Positions 40,003-48,187 of a stretch of 48,764 nt of DNA are shown here, in pieces (the stretch's first letter is position 1; the number at the start of each line of letters is the position of its first letter). Below the pieces are notes generated by a model. The model worked only from the letters and a program-made list of their open reading frames with translations, made no database searches and was not told where the DNA came from. A program made the translations under genes and the position numbers. The DNA comes from Streptomyces sp. MH60 (GTDB taxonomy: Bacteria > Actinomycetota > Actinomycetes > Streptomycetales > Streptomycetaceae), in assembly GCF_002939385.1 (NCBI RefSeq), contig NZ_MULI01000057.1:1-48764 (forward strand). Reading direction: 5' to 3'.

Positions 40003-40846
40003 TGCGCTCCGCCGCCTCCACCACGTTGACGAGCAGCTGGGCCCGGGTCATGGGGCCGACGCCGCCGGGGTTCGGGGAGATCCAGGCGGCCACCTCGGCC
40101 ACCCCGGGGTGCACGTCGCCCATGATCTTGCCCTCGGCGTTGCGGGAAACGCCGACGTCGAGGACGGCCGCGCCCGGCTTGACGTCCTCGGGGCGGACCA
40201 GGTGCGGGGAGCCGGCCGCGGCGATGACGATGTCCGCCCGCTTGAGGTGGGCGGCCAGGTCACGGGTGCCGGTGTGGCACTGGGTGACGGTGGCGTTCTC
40301 GCTGCGCCGGGTGAGCAGCAGCGGCATCGGGCGGCCGATGGTGACACCGCGGCCGACGACCACGACCTCGGCACCCTTGATCTCGACGCCGTAGCGGCGC
40401 AGGAGGGTGAGGATGCCGTTGGGGGTGCAGGGCAGCGGCGCCGGCTCGTTCAGGACGAGGCGGCCCAGGTTCATCGGGTGCAGGCCGTCCGCGTCCTTGT
40501 CCGGATCCATCAGTTCGAGGATGCGGTTCTCGTCGATGCCCCTGGGCAGCGGCAGCTGGACGATGTAGCCGGTGCAGGCCGGGTCCTCGTTCAGCTCGCG
40601 GACGACCGCCTCGATCTCCTCCTGCGTGGCCGTGGCGGGCAGTTCGCGCTGGATGGAGGCGATGCCGACCTGGGCGCAGTCGCGGTGCTTGCCGGCGACG
40701 TACTTCTGGCTGCCTGGATCGTCACCGACCAGGACGGTGCCGAGGCCGGGTGTGACACCCCTCTCCTTCAGCGCCGCCACGCGGGCGGCCAGTTCGGACT
40801 TGATCGCGGCTGCGGTGGCCTTGCCATCGAGAATCTGGGCGGTCAT
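39992..40846 (-). CDS. folD: Methylenetetrahydrofolate dehydrogenase / cyclohydrolase
   Basis: A 284-residue bifunctional enzyme interconverting 5,10-methylene-THF and 10-formyl-THF, which feeds the purN and purH reactions encoded in this window. Tyr49 and Lys53 in QKYVAGKHRD are the cyclohydrolase/dehydrogenase residues. YIVQLPLPRGID, DKDADGLHP, PCTPNGILTLL, VVVGRGVTIGRPMPLLL (NADP loop) and NPGGVGPMT follow. The start is ATG 40846; ATG 40855 would add three residues. Two 17-bp direct repeats lie 45-84 bp upstream and may bind a regulator. There is no ZTP aptamer here, unlike glyA. Confidence 0.97.
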   Translation of the reverse strand: MTAQILDGKATAAAIKSELAARVAALKERGVTPGLGTVLVGDDPGSQKYVAGKHRDCAQVGIASIQRELPATATQEEIEAVVRELNEDPACTGYIVQLPLPRGIDENRILELMDPDKDADGLHPMNLGRLVLNEPAPLPCTPNGILTLLRRYGVEIKGAEVVVVGRGVTIGRPMPLLLTRRSENATVTQCHTGTRDLAAHLKRADIVIAAAGSPHLVRPEDVKPGAAVLDVGVSRNAEGKIMGDVHPGVAEVAAWISPNPGGVGPMTRAQLLVNVVEAAERSAG

Positions 40847-41165
40847 ACCCCCCATCCTCGCGGATGACCGGCCCCCGGTTCCAATCAGGTCGGCATGCGG
40901 GCACCGCTCAAGCCGGCATGCGGGCACCGCGCGGGAACCTTCGGGACGCCACGGGACACGTCCCGCCGTATCCGCTCATGATCGATGTTGTTGCACTTGC
41001 ACAACGCCTTGTGAACGGGCTGGACAAGTAAGAGTTCGGTCAAGAACGATTGGGCTGCACAGTGCCGCGGGGCCGTACCGGGGGGACGAACCGCTCGAGC
41101 AGAATCTCCTCCGAGTCGAGCCGCGCGTCGTCCCCGCACTTGACAGCGACGGAGGAAGACCCGCC
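40847..41165. other. 319-bp divergent regulatory region folD / small membrane protein
   Basis: The region holds the direct repeats at 40891-40930, an AT-richer patch at about 40980-41040 with the repeat TTGCAC-TTGCAC (40991-41002), and the ribosome-binding site GGAGGAAG (41150-41157) of the next gene. I found no coding region or RNA motif. Confidence 0.5.
40891..40930. repeat. Two 17-bp direct repeats upstream of folD
   Basis: CGGCATGCGGGCACCGC occurs at 40891-40907 and again, identical, at 40914-40930 (23-bp period, about two helical turns). Each copy contains the small palindrome GGCATGC(G). The spacing suits a protein binding twice on the same DNA face. Confidence 0.6.
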
Positions 41166-41744
41166 ATGAGTTTCGGCGATCCCAACAACCCCTACGGCCC
41201 GCCCCAGGGCGGCCAGCAGCCGAACTACGGCTACCCGCAGCAGCAGCCCCAGGGCCAGCCCGGTTACGGCTACCCCCAGGCGCCCCCGGTGTCGGCCGGC
41301 TACGGCTACCCGGCCGCCCCGACCTCGATGCCCGGCACTGTCAGCGCGGCCCGCGTCATGCTGTGGGTCATCTTCGGCCTCCAGCTCGTCGGCGTGGCCC
41401 TGTTCGCCATCAGCGCCGCGAGCGTGGACGCCGCGAAGAACGACGACCAGCTCAAGGACGACGCCGCCTTCCAGCAACTGGCCGACTACTCGTCCGGCAT
41501 GCTGTGGGGTCTCGTGGCGTTCGCGCTGGTGTGGGGCGCGATCGCGCTCGTACTGGCGATCAAGGTCGGCAGCGGCGGCAACGGCGTCCGCATAGCGACC
41601 ATGATCTTCGCCATCATCACCGCGATCCTCGGTCTGTACCCGTTCATCGTCGTGGGCCTGGTCCACACGGTGCTCGCCATCCTGGTCGCCGTGTTCGTCG
41701 GGAACTCCAACGGCTCGGCCTGGTACAAGCGTCCCCGCTACTGA
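41166..41744 (+). CDS. Small membrane protein with Gly/Pro/Gln/Tyr-rich N-terminus
   Basis: A 192-residue protein with a clear GGAGGAAG site 8 nt before ATG 41166. Residues 1-55 are low-complexity GYGYPQ-type repeats, as in many actinobacterial membrane proteins. Four membrane helices follow (about 60-82, 111-133, 141-160, 163-184), with a charged outer loop DAAKNDDQLKDDAAFQQL between the first two. I do not recognise a functional family. A strong terminator follows at 41792-41833. Confidence 0.82.
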   Translation: MSFGDPNNPYGPPQGGQQPNYGYPQQQPQGQPGYGYPQAPPVSAGYGYPAAPTSMPGTVSAARVMLWVIFGLQLVGVALFAISAASVDAAKNDDQLKDDAAFQQLADYSSGMLWGLVAFALVWGAIALVLAIKVGSGGNGVRIATMIFAIITAILGLYPFIVVGLVHTVLAILVAVFVGNSNGSAWYKRPRY

Positions 41745-41791
41745 CAGCCGGACCGAGCAGCGGCGACTGAACAGTTCTCGCCAATCACCAC

Positions 41792-41833
41792 CCGGGGCCG
41801 TGTCTCACCCGTACGAGGGGGGCACGGCCCCGG
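41792..41833 (+). terminator. Terminator hairpin after the small membrane protein gene
   Basis: CCGGGGCCGTG (41792-41802) pairs perfectly with CACGGCCCCGG (41823-41833) around a 20-nt loop. It separates this gene from the FHA-kinase operon, whose -10-like TAGTCT is at 41844-41849. Confidence 0.7.
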
Positions 41834-41884
41834 TGCGTCGCCCTAGTCTGGCGTGGGTAGCCGTCAGGCACGGGGAGACGCACC

Positions 41885-42631
41885 TTGTACAGCATCATCG
41901 TGGTACCTCCGCCGACCACGGAGGACGAACCCACCCGCACCCAGTACCGGCTCGCGCCCGGCGAACGGCTCGTCTTCGGGCGGTCCGTGCCCGAGGGCGG
42001 GCTGCGGATCGGGCACGACGGGGTGTCCCGCAGAGCCGGTGAGATCGCGGCGCACGGCACCTTCTGGACCCTGAGCAACCTCTCCGCCCACCAGACCTAC
42101 GTGGTGGAGAACCCGGAGGGCGCGGGCGAGCACATCAAGGTGGCGCCGGGCCGCCTCGACGCACCGGTGCCGTTCGAGTTCTCGCGGATCGTGCTGCCCG
42201 CCGCCGGTGACCTGCTCCCGGTCGAGGTGTGGGCGCCGCGCCACGACTATCTGCGCGGCGAGGACGGCGCCGACGGCGAGCCGACCGCCCCGGCCTTCTC
42301 CGTCGACCGCACCAAGCGGTACTTCGCGGTGCTGGCCGCGTTGTGCGAGCCGAGGCTGCGCGGGGCGCCGCACGCACCGCTGCCGACCATGGACCAGGTC
42401 GTCGAGCGGCTCCGCCCGGCCTGGCCGGCCGCCTCGCGTACGTCGGTGCAGTGGAACATCGACTACCTCGCCGTGAAGCTGCGGCTGAAGCCGGGCCCGG
42501 AGACCGCCGAGCCGGGTCCGCGGCTGAACGGCAAGAAGGAGTCGCTGGTCTCGCTGGCGCTCCGCTTCGACCTGGTCCGCGAGGACGACCTGGTGGTCCT
42601 CGCGGCACCGTCCGGACGGGCGCTGCGATGA
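41885..42631 (+). CDS. FHA-domain protein with C-terminal winged-helix-like region
   Basis: A 248-residue protein. The start TTG 41885 is preceded by GGGGAGA. The FHA-like fold (about residues 22-100) shows LVFGRSVPEGGLRIGHDGVSRRAG and FWTLSNLSAHQTYVV, with Arg, Ser and Asn where phosphothreonine-binding residues are expected. The C-terminal half (about 135-245: RTKRYFAVLAALCEPRL, TMDQVVERLRPAWPAASRTSV, VQWNIDYLAVKLRLKPG) looks like a winged helix or small DNA/protein-binding domain. The last bases overlap the start of the kinase-transglycosylase gene (ATGA), so the two work together. The kinase may phosphorylate a partner that this domain reads. Confidence 0.85.
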   Translation: MYSIIVVPPPTTEDEPTRTQYRLAPGERLVFGRSVPEGGLRIGHDGVSRRAGEIAAHGTFWTLSNLSAHQTYVVENPEGAGEHIKVAPGRLDAPVPFEFSRIVLPAAGDLLPVEVWAPRHDYLRGEDGADGEPTAPAFSVDRTKRYFAVLAALCEPRLRGAPHAPLPTMDQVVERLRPAWPAASRTSVQWNIDYLAVKLRLKPGPETAEPGPRLNGKKESLVSLALRFDLVREDDLVVLAAPSGRALR

Positions 42632-44295
42632 CCGAGCCGTACGCCGTCCCGGTGCCCAGGGGGTACCGGGTGGGCGCCTGGGAGGTGCGCGAGCCGCTCG
42701 CGACCGGCGCCTTCGGCAGCGTGTACGCGGGGCGGCGCACGGACAGCACCGTGGGCGTGGGTGGCGTCGGCACCGGCGGTGGCGGTGGCGGTGGTGGTGG
42801 CGGTGGCGGTGGCGGTGGCGGTGGCGGTGGCGGTGGCGGTGGCGGTGGCGGTGGCGAGGATCTGCCCGGCACCGTCGCGTTGAAGTTCCTGCCCACCGGC
42901 ACCGGCACCCCGCGGCAGCTGTCCCACCTGCGGGATCTGGTCGAGCGCGAGGTCGAGCTGCTGCGCCGGCTGCGGCGGCCCCGGCTGATCCGGATGTACG
43001 AGACCCTCACCGTCGACGACCCCGCCCACCCCCGGCTCGACGGTGCCACCGTCCTCGTCCTGGAGCGGGCCGAGGGCTCGCTGTCCGCCCTGCTCGCCGC
43101 CGCGCCCCGACCGCAGGCCGGGCCCGCGCTGCTCGCGCAGGTCTGCGAGGGCCTGCAGCAACTGCACCGGGCGGGCTGGGTGCACGGCGACCTGAAACCG
43201 GCCAACGTGCTGCTCATGGCGGACGGTTCGGTACGGCTCGCCGACTTCAACATGGCCGCCGAGCTGGAGGGCACCCACGCGTACACGCCCGCCTTCTCCA
43301 CCCCGGACTACACCCCGCCCGAGCTGCTGTGGTCCGAGATCGGTGAACGGGGCCGCCGGATCCGCCCCTCCGCCGACGTGTGGGCCTTCGGCGTCCTGGC
43401 CCACCTGGTGCTCACGGGTTCCTTCCCGCTGCCCGGCGGCACCCCGACGGCCCGCCGCGACGCCGCCGTCGCCTACGCCCGCGGCACCCACGAGCTTCGC
43501 CTGTCCCCCGAACTGCCGCCGGCATGGCGGGAGATCGTGCGGGCGTGCCTGACCCGTACGCACGCCGACCGGATCGGCACCGACGCCCTGCTGCGCCGGG
43601 TGACGGACGCGGCGGGCGGCGCGATCGGCACGGCGGGGTTCTCGCTCCGGCCCCGCACCCGCCCCCGGCGCGGGGTCCTGGCCGCCGCGGCCGCGATACT
43701 CCTCGCCCTCGCCGCGCTCGGCTACGGCGTCGCCCGCTGGACCGACGGCGGCCGGGATCCCGTGGCGCGTCCGCGCCCCGGCGGCACCGCGAGCGTCGCC
43801 GCCGCCTCCTACGGCGCGGCCGAACTGCGCACCGACCGGGACGTCCCGCCCGCCTACCGCCTGCTGATCGTCGAGACGGCGCACGACTGCGGACACAAGG
43901 AGGTCAGCCCGGCCCTGATCGCCGCCATGCTGAAGGTCGAGAGCGATTTCGACCCGGACCTCGCCGACCCGGCCAAGGACGAGTACGGCATCGCCCGCTG
44001 GACCCCGAGCGTGCTGCGCTGGTGGATGAACGAGGACGGCACCCCGGGCGAGACCGTGCCCCAGCCGCCGTTCCCGCCCGCCGAGTCCATTCCCGCGATG
44101 GGGCGTTACCTGTGCTGGATCGCGCCCCGCCTCGACGCCGGCCTGCCGGGCGACCGCAGCGTGCTGGTCGCCGCCGCGTACCGGACGTCGTACCGGAAGG
44201 TGAACGACGCGGGCGGGGTTCCCCCGAAGTACCGCGACTACGCCGACCGCGTCGCTCACCACCTCAAGGAGTACACGCCCCGGGGCGGGGAGTGA
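42628..44295 (+). CDS. Ser/Thr kinase-like protein fused to an outer lytic-transglycosylase-like domain
   Basis: A 555-residue three-part protein. Residues 15-330 form a eukaryotic-type kinase domain: P-loop LATGAFGSVYAG, Lys86 in VALKF, catalytic loop HGDLKPANVLL (Asp188; Gly replaces the usual Arg of HRD), metal site DFN (Asp206; Asn replaces Gly), PPE as APE equivalent. Between P-loop and Lys86 lies a run of 27 glycines (50-76). A membrane helix follows at about 350-372. The outer part (about 400-555) has the fold of SLT/goose-lysozyme-type transglycosylases: LIAAMLKVESDFDP with the candidate acid Glu438, YGIARWTPSVL (Arg at the usual Gln), IPAMGRYLCWIAPRL, AAYRTSYRKVNDAGGVP. An ATGA overlap couples it to the FHA gene. 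Confidence 0.85.
   Translation: MTEPYAVPVPRGYRVGAWEVREPLATGAFGSVYAGRRTDSTVGVGGVGTGGGGGGGGGGGGGGGGGGGGGGGGGGGEDLPGTVALKFLPTGTGTPRQLSHLRDLVEREVELLRRLRRPRLIRMYETLTVDDPAHPRLDGATVLVLERAEGSLSALLAAAPRPQAGPALLAQVCEGLQQLHRAGWVHGDLKPANVLLMADGSVRLADFNMAAELEGTHAYTPAFSTPDYTPPELLWSEIGERGRRIRPSADVWAFGVLAHLVLTGSFPLPGGTPTARRDAAVAYARGTHELRLSPELPPAWREIVRACLTRTHADRIGTDALLRRVTDAAGGAIGTAGFSLRPRTRPRRGVLAAAAAILLALAALGYGVARWTDGGRDPVARPRPGGTASVAAASYGAAELRTDRDVPPAYRLLIVETAHDCGHKEVSPALIAAMLKVESDFDPDLADPAKDEYGIARWTPSVLRWWMNEDGTPGETVPQPPFPPAESIPAMGRYLCWIAPRLDAGLPGDRSVLVAAAYRTSYRKVNDAGGVPPKYRDYADRVAHHLKEYTPRGGE
42775..42855 (+). repeat. In-frame GGCGGT hexanucleotide tract encoding 27 Gly
   Basis: 81 bp of tandem GGC and GGT codons, almost all alternating as GGCGGT units with one interruption (GGTGGT, about 42793-42798). 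Six-base units keep frame if the copy number changes, so the tract can alter the kinase N-lobe linker without breaking the gene. Confidence 0.95.
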
Positions 44296-44420
44296 CCCTG
44301 GGAGTTCCGAGGTTCCCCGCGGCGGGCGTCCCGGGGCACGGTGTGAGCACACCGCCTCGGCGGCAGGACCGGTCCGACCACCTCGACCGGTACGGCATCG
44401 ACGTTCACGGGGGAACGAGA

Positions 44421-44891
44421 ATGAAGATCGTCAAGCCCGCAGTACTCCTCCTCGCGGCCACGGCCCTGGCCGCCGGGTCCACGGTCGCGGCCACGGCCGC
44501 CGACAGTCCCGGCGGCACCCGGGTGACCGGCCTCCAGCAGAAGGCCGGCCAGGTGCTGGCCGACATCCCGAAGCCCTTGCACGTGAGTGCCGACGCGGTC
44601 GAGTACGAGGGCCTGACCGTGACGGACGCGCCCGTGACCAAGGGCGCCCAGGACCTGGCCTGCGACTACGGCCACCTGTGCATGGTCGTCAACGGCACGA
44701 AGTTCGACTTCTACAAGTGCCAGACGTGGAACCTGACCAACTGGACCGGCGACGGCCCGTTCACCAACAACCAGACGCGGGGCACGGTCGCCAAGTTCTT
44801 CAACCGGGACGGCAGTGTCCGCTGGACGTCGACGGCCTACCAGGCGGGCACCGCGACCTGGGACCCGATCTGGTCGTTGCGCCCCTGCTGA
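44421..44891 (+). CDS. Secreted peptidase-inhibitor family I36-like protein
   Basis: A 156-residue exported protein. ATG 44421 has GGGGAACGAGA upstream. The signal peptide KIVKPAVLLLAATALAAGSTVAATAA ends near residue 27. A pro-like helical stretch (about 30-75) precedes a crystallin-like domain CDYGHLCMVV, FYKCQTWNLTNWTGDGPFTNNQT, FFNRDGSVRWTSTAY and IWSLRPC with four Cys. This matches the I36 family of Streptomyces metalloprotease inhibitors. It follows the kinase gene by 125 bp on the same strand, perhaps with its own promoter, and ends before a bidirectional hairpin. Confidence 0.85.
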   Translation: MKIVKPAVLLLAATALAAGSTVAATAADSPGGTRVTGLQQKAGQVLADIPKPLHVSADAVEYEGLTVTDAPVTKGAQDLACDYGHLCMVVNGTKFDFYKCQTWNLTNWTGDGPFTNNQTRGTVAKFFNRDGSVRWTSTAYQAGTATWDPIWSLRPC

Positions 44892-44914
44892 TCCGCCTAC
44901 CGGGTCCGCCACCG

Positions 44915-44958
44915 CGGCGGCCCCCGGTCCCCTCCTCGGAGGGGACCGGGGGCCGCCG
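44915..44958. terminator. Strong bidirectional terminator between the I36-like gene and purH
   Basis: A 21-nt arm (44915-44935) is perfectly complementary to 44938-44958, giving about a 20-bp stem with a minimal loop around TC. On the + strand it is followed by TTT. It sits between the convergent stops at 44891 and 44991. Confidence 0.9.
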
Positions 44959-44990
44959 TTTCGCGGTCAGGGCGTCCGGACGCCAGGACG

Positions 44991-46568
44991 TCAGTGGAAG
45001 AAGTGCCGCGTTCCCGTGAAGTACATCGTCACGCCGGCCTTCTTCGCCGCCTCGACGACCAGTTCGTCGCGGACCGAGCCACCGGGCTGGACCACGGCCT
45101 TCACGCCGGCCTCGGTGAGGATCTCCAGGCCGTCCGGGAAGGGGAAGAAGGCGTCGGAGGCGGCGTACGCCCCCTGCGCGCGCTCGGCGCCCGCCCGCTC
45201 CACCGCGAGCTTCGCGGAGTCGACGCGGTTGACCTGGCCCATGCCGACGCCGACCGAGGCGCCGTCCTTGGCGAGGAGGATGGCGTTGGACTTGACGGCC
45301 CGGCACGCCTTCCAGGCGAAGGCCAGCTCGGCCAGCTCCGCCCCGGACAGGGCCTCGCCGGTGGCGAGGGTCCAGGTGGCGGGGTCGTCGCCCTCGGCCT
45401 GGAGGCGGTCGGTGACCTGGAGGAGGGCGCCGCCGTCGACGGGCTTGACCTCGACCGGGGCGGCGGGGGCCTCGGGGGCGCGCAGCACGCGGATGTTCTT
45501 CTTCTTGGTGAGGGCTTCGAGCGCGCCGTCCTCGTAGTCCGGCGCGACGATGACCTCGGTGAAGATCTCGGCGACCCGCTCGGCCATCTCCTTGGAGACC
45601 GGCCGGTTGACCGCGATCACGCCGCCGAACGCGGACAGCGGGTCGCAGTCGTGCGCCTTGCGGTGCGCCTCGGCGACGTCCGCGCCGACCGCGATGCCGC
45701 AGGGGTTGGCGTGCTTGATGATCGCGACGCAGGGCTCGGCATGGTCGTACGCGGCACGGCGGGCGGCGTCCGTGTCCGTGTAGTTGTTGTACGACATCTC
45801 CTTGCCGTGCAGCTGCTCGGCCCGCGCGAGGCCACCGCCCTCGGGGGAGGTGTAGAGGGCGGCGGGCTGGTGCGGGTTCTCGCCGTAGCGCAGGGTGTGG
45901 GCGCGCTCGTAGGTGGCGCCGAGGAAGTCGGGGAACCCGGACTCGTCGACGGGGGCGTACTCGGAGGCGAACCAGGAGGCGACGGCCACGTCGTACGCGG
46001 CGGTGTGCTGGAAGGCCTCGGCGGCCAGGCGCTTGCGGGCGGCCAGGTCGAAGCCGCCGTCCTTGACCGCGGAGAGCACGTCGGCGTACCGGGCCGGGCT
46101 GGTGACGACCGCGACGGAGGGGTGGTTCTTGGCGGCGGCGCGCACCATGGAGGGACCGCCGATGTCGATCTGCTCGACGCACTCGTCGGCCGTGGCGCCC
46201 GAGGCGACGGTCTCGCGGAACGGGTAGAGGTTGACCACGACCAGGTCGAACGGGGCCACGCCCAGCTCGTCGAGCTGCTGCCGGTGGCTCTCCAGGCGCA
46301 GGTCGGCGAGGATGCCGGCGTGCACCTTGGGGTGCAGGGTCTTGACCCGGCCGTCCAGGCACTCGGGGAAGCCGGTCAGCTCCTCGACCTTGGTGACGGG
46401 GACACCGGCGGCGGCGATCCGCCCGGCGGTCGACCCGGTGGAGACCAGCTCGACGCCGGCCTCGTGCAGCCCGCGCGCGAGCTCTTCGAGCCCGGTCTTG
46501 TCGTAGACGCTGACGAGCGCGCGACGGATGGCCCGCTTGTTGCTCCCGGCGGTGGCGGTGGCGGTCAC
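44991..46568 (-). CDS. purH: AICAR transformylase / IMP cyclohydrolase
   Basis: A 525-residue bifunctional enzyme for the last two steps of IMP synthesis. The MGS-like cyclohydrolase domain (about 1-200) opens RRALVSVYDKTGLEELARGLHEAGVELVSTGSTA. The transformylase domain (about 205-525) contains YGENPHQPAALY, KEMSYNNYTDTDAA, HANPCGIAVG, the FGGVIAVNRPV block, and near the end SDAFFPFPDGLE, QPGGSVRD and FTGTRHFFH. It uses 10-formyl-THF. The start GTG 46568 overlaps the purN stop (GTGA), so the two are coupled. Confidence 0.97.
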   Translation of the reverse strand: MTATATAGSNKRAIRRALVSVYDKTGLEELARGLHEAGVELVSTGSTAGRIAAAGVPVTKVEELTGFPECLDGRVKTLHPKVHAGILADLRLESHRQQLDELGVAPFDLVVVNLYPFRETVASGATADECVEQIDIGGPSMVRAAAKNHPSVAVVTSPARYADVLSAVKDGGFDLAARKRLAAEAFQHTAAYDVAVASWFASEYAPVDESGFPDFLGATYERAHTLRYGENPHQPAALYTSPEGGGLARAEQLHGKEMSYNNYTDTDAARRAAYDHAEPCVAIIKHANPCGIAVGADVAEAHRKAHDCDPLSAFGGVIAVNRPVSKEMAERVAEIFTEVIVAPDYEDGALEALTKKKNIRVLRAPEAPAAPVEVKPVDGGALLQVTDRLQAEGDDPATWTLATGEALSGAELAELAFAWKACRAVKSNAILLAKDGASVGVGMGQVNRVDSAKLAVERAGAERAQGAYAASDAFFPFPDGLEILTEAGVKAVVQPGGSVRDELVVEAAKKAGVTMYFTGTRHFFH

Positions 46569-47212
46569 TGGATAACTACCTTTCGTCCCTCAATGCGATA
46601 GCCGTTGCGGGCGAGCCGCCCCACGACATCGACGAGCAGCCTTCGCTCGACTTCCTTGATGCGCTCGTGCAGAGCGACACCTTCGTCTTCGTAGTCCTCG
46701 TCCCGGACCTCCACCACGCCCTGCGCGATGATCGGGCCGGTGTCGACGCCGTCGTCGACGAAGTGGACGGTGCAGCCGGTGACCCTGGCGCCGTACGCGA
46801 GCGCGTCCCGCACACCGTGGGCCCCCGGGAAACTGGGGAGGAGGGCGGGGTGGGTGTTGACGAACCGCCCGCCGAACCGTGCGAGGAACTCCTTCCCCAC
46901 GATCTTCATGAACCCGGCCGAGACGACGAGGTCCGGCTCGTGGGCCGCGACGGCCTCGGCGAGCGCCGCGTCCCACTCCTCACGGGTCCCGTGGTCCTTG
47001 ACCCTGCACACGAAGGTCGCCACCCCGGCGCGCTCGGCGCGGGCGAGCCCCTCGATCCCGTCGCGGTCGGCGCCGACGGCCACGATCTCGGCCCCGTAGG
47101 TCTCGGCTCCGGTGGCGGCGATCTCGTCGAGGAGTGCCTGGAGGTTGGTGCCGGATCCGGAGACCAGCACGACGAGGCGCTTGGCTCGCCGGTCCACGGG
47201 CGTGGCGGCCAC
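46565..47212 (-). CDS. purN: Phosphoribosylglycinamide formyltransferase
   Basis: A 215-residue enzyme adding a formyl group from 10-formyl-THF to GAR, the third step of purine synthesis. Landmarks: LVVLVSGSGTNLQALLDE, VSAGFMKIVGKEFL, FVNTHPALLPSFPGAHGV (catalytic Asn/His), GCTVHFVDDGVDTGPII (catalytic Asp). The start GTG 47212 (VAATPVDRR) was chosen over a frame open to 47326 because conservation begins at KRLVVLVSGSG. It is first in the purNH operon. The upstream region carries the small palindrome GTACG-GT-CGTAC at 47247-47258. Confidence 0.95.
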   Translation of the reverse strand: MAATPVDRRAKRLVVLVSGSGTNLQALLDEIAATGAETYGAEIVAVGADRDGIEGLARAERAGVATFVCRVKDHGTREEWDAALAEAVAAHEPDLVVSAGFMKIVGKEFLARFGGRFVNTHPALLPSFPGAHGVRDALAYGARVTGCTVHFVDDGVDTGPIIAQGVVEVRDEDYEDEGVALHERIKEVERRLLVDVVGRLARNGYRIEGRKVVIQ

Positions 47213-47246
47213 GGTGGGGGCCTTTCTCGGGGAGGCGGATCTGTTT

Positions 47247-47258
47247 GTACGGTCGTAC
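47247..47258. promoter_or_regulatory. Short palindrome GTACG-N2-CGTAC upstream of purN
   Basis: It lies 35 bp upstream of the purN start. On the minus strand it includes TACAAA (47249-47244), a possible -10. Arms are only 5 bp, so chance occurrence is possible. Confidence 0.3.
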
Positions 47259-47506
47259 GAATGCTTCGCGCCCCGGGATACGGGGAAGTCTACGAAGCGG
47301 CCGACCGTCAGCAACGATACCGGCACACCGGACGGCCCCCTCGGGACGGGGGCGTGGCCGGAAGGTAGCGTCTGCGTGGAGCCGGGGCGGGAACGCGGCC
47401 TGTGCGTCAGGCGTTCACCAGACGTAGCGACCCGTTCGTCCGCTCCACCAGCTCACCGTTCCACCAGCCGCCCGTTCACCGTCGCCAAGGGGAAGACGCT
47501 CAGTTG

Positions 47507-48178
47507 ATGCCGGACCGCAGCCTGCGACTGCTCACCCTCCCCCAGCAGTCGGCGCAGCCAGGGGAGCGCAGCGCCGTGCTGCTGCGCGAGCGCCCCTCGT
47601 CACCGCCCGACACGCCCTCGGACCGGAGGAACGGCGGCGGACCGGACGGCTCCACCGACCAGGACAATCCGTTCGCACCGCCCCCGGAGGGCACGCCGGA
47701 CCGCCCCTGGCAGCCGCGGCACCCGTCGGGCGACGGCGATCCCCAGGGCTCGTCGGGCGACCAGGGCGAGGGCGGGCGTTCCCCGTGGGGCGGCCGGTGG
47801 AGCGACCGGCAGCCCGGCCGGTCCCCCGGCGGCTTCGGCGAGCGGCCCGGCGGTTCGGGCGGCCCCGAGAGCCCGAGCGGCGGCCTGGCGCTGTACTGGG
47901 GCATCAGCGCGCTGCGCGCCAAGCCCCGCGCCGCCTCCGACCCGGACACCCCGGCCCCGCCCGCGGAGCAGACCGGCCGCCCGCAACGCACCGCCGCGAT
48001 CAGCGGCCTGGTCACGTCGTCCCTGGCCATCCTCCTGGTCGCCGCGTCCTTCGGCGCCCAGCTGATCTACAGCGACTACTACACCTGCCGCGAGGACGCC
48101 CTGACCAACGCGGCGCAACAGTCCTGCGAGCGCCACCTGCCGGAGCAACTGCGCCCACTGCTGGGCTCGGAGGACTGA
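47507..48178 (+). CDS. Proline/glycine-rich protein with one membrane segment
   Basis: About 223 residues from ATG 47507, with AAGGGGAAGA upstream. The start is not certain because the N-terminal 120 residues are low-complexity (Pro, Gly, Asp, Arg, Ser). Then comes the short conserved GGLALYWGISALRAKPRAA, a second linker, and one membrane helix (about 170-190, AISGLVTSSLAILLVAASFGAQLIYSDYY) with an outer tail holding two Cys (YYTCREDALTNAAQQSCERHLP). I do not recognise a functional family. It diverges from purN and converges on the PerM-like gene. Confidence 0.75.
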   Translation: MPDRSLRLLTLPQQSAQPGERSAVLLRERPSSPPDTPSDRRNGGGPDGSTDQDNPFAPPPEGTPDRPWQPRHPSGDGDPQGSSGDQGEGGRSPWGGRWSDRQPGRSPGGFGERPGGSGGPESPSGGLALYWGISALRAKPRAASDPDTPAPPAEQTGRPQRTAAISGLVTSSLAILLVAASFGAQLIYSDYYTCREDALTNAAQQSCERHLPEQLRPLLGSED

Positions 48179-48187
48179 CCGGCCCGG

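Noticed and set aside
46565..47330. A ZTP or purine riboswitch before purN/purH or folD
   Set aside because: The GUGACUGGCG and CGCCUGGGC signatures found before glyA are missing at both places.
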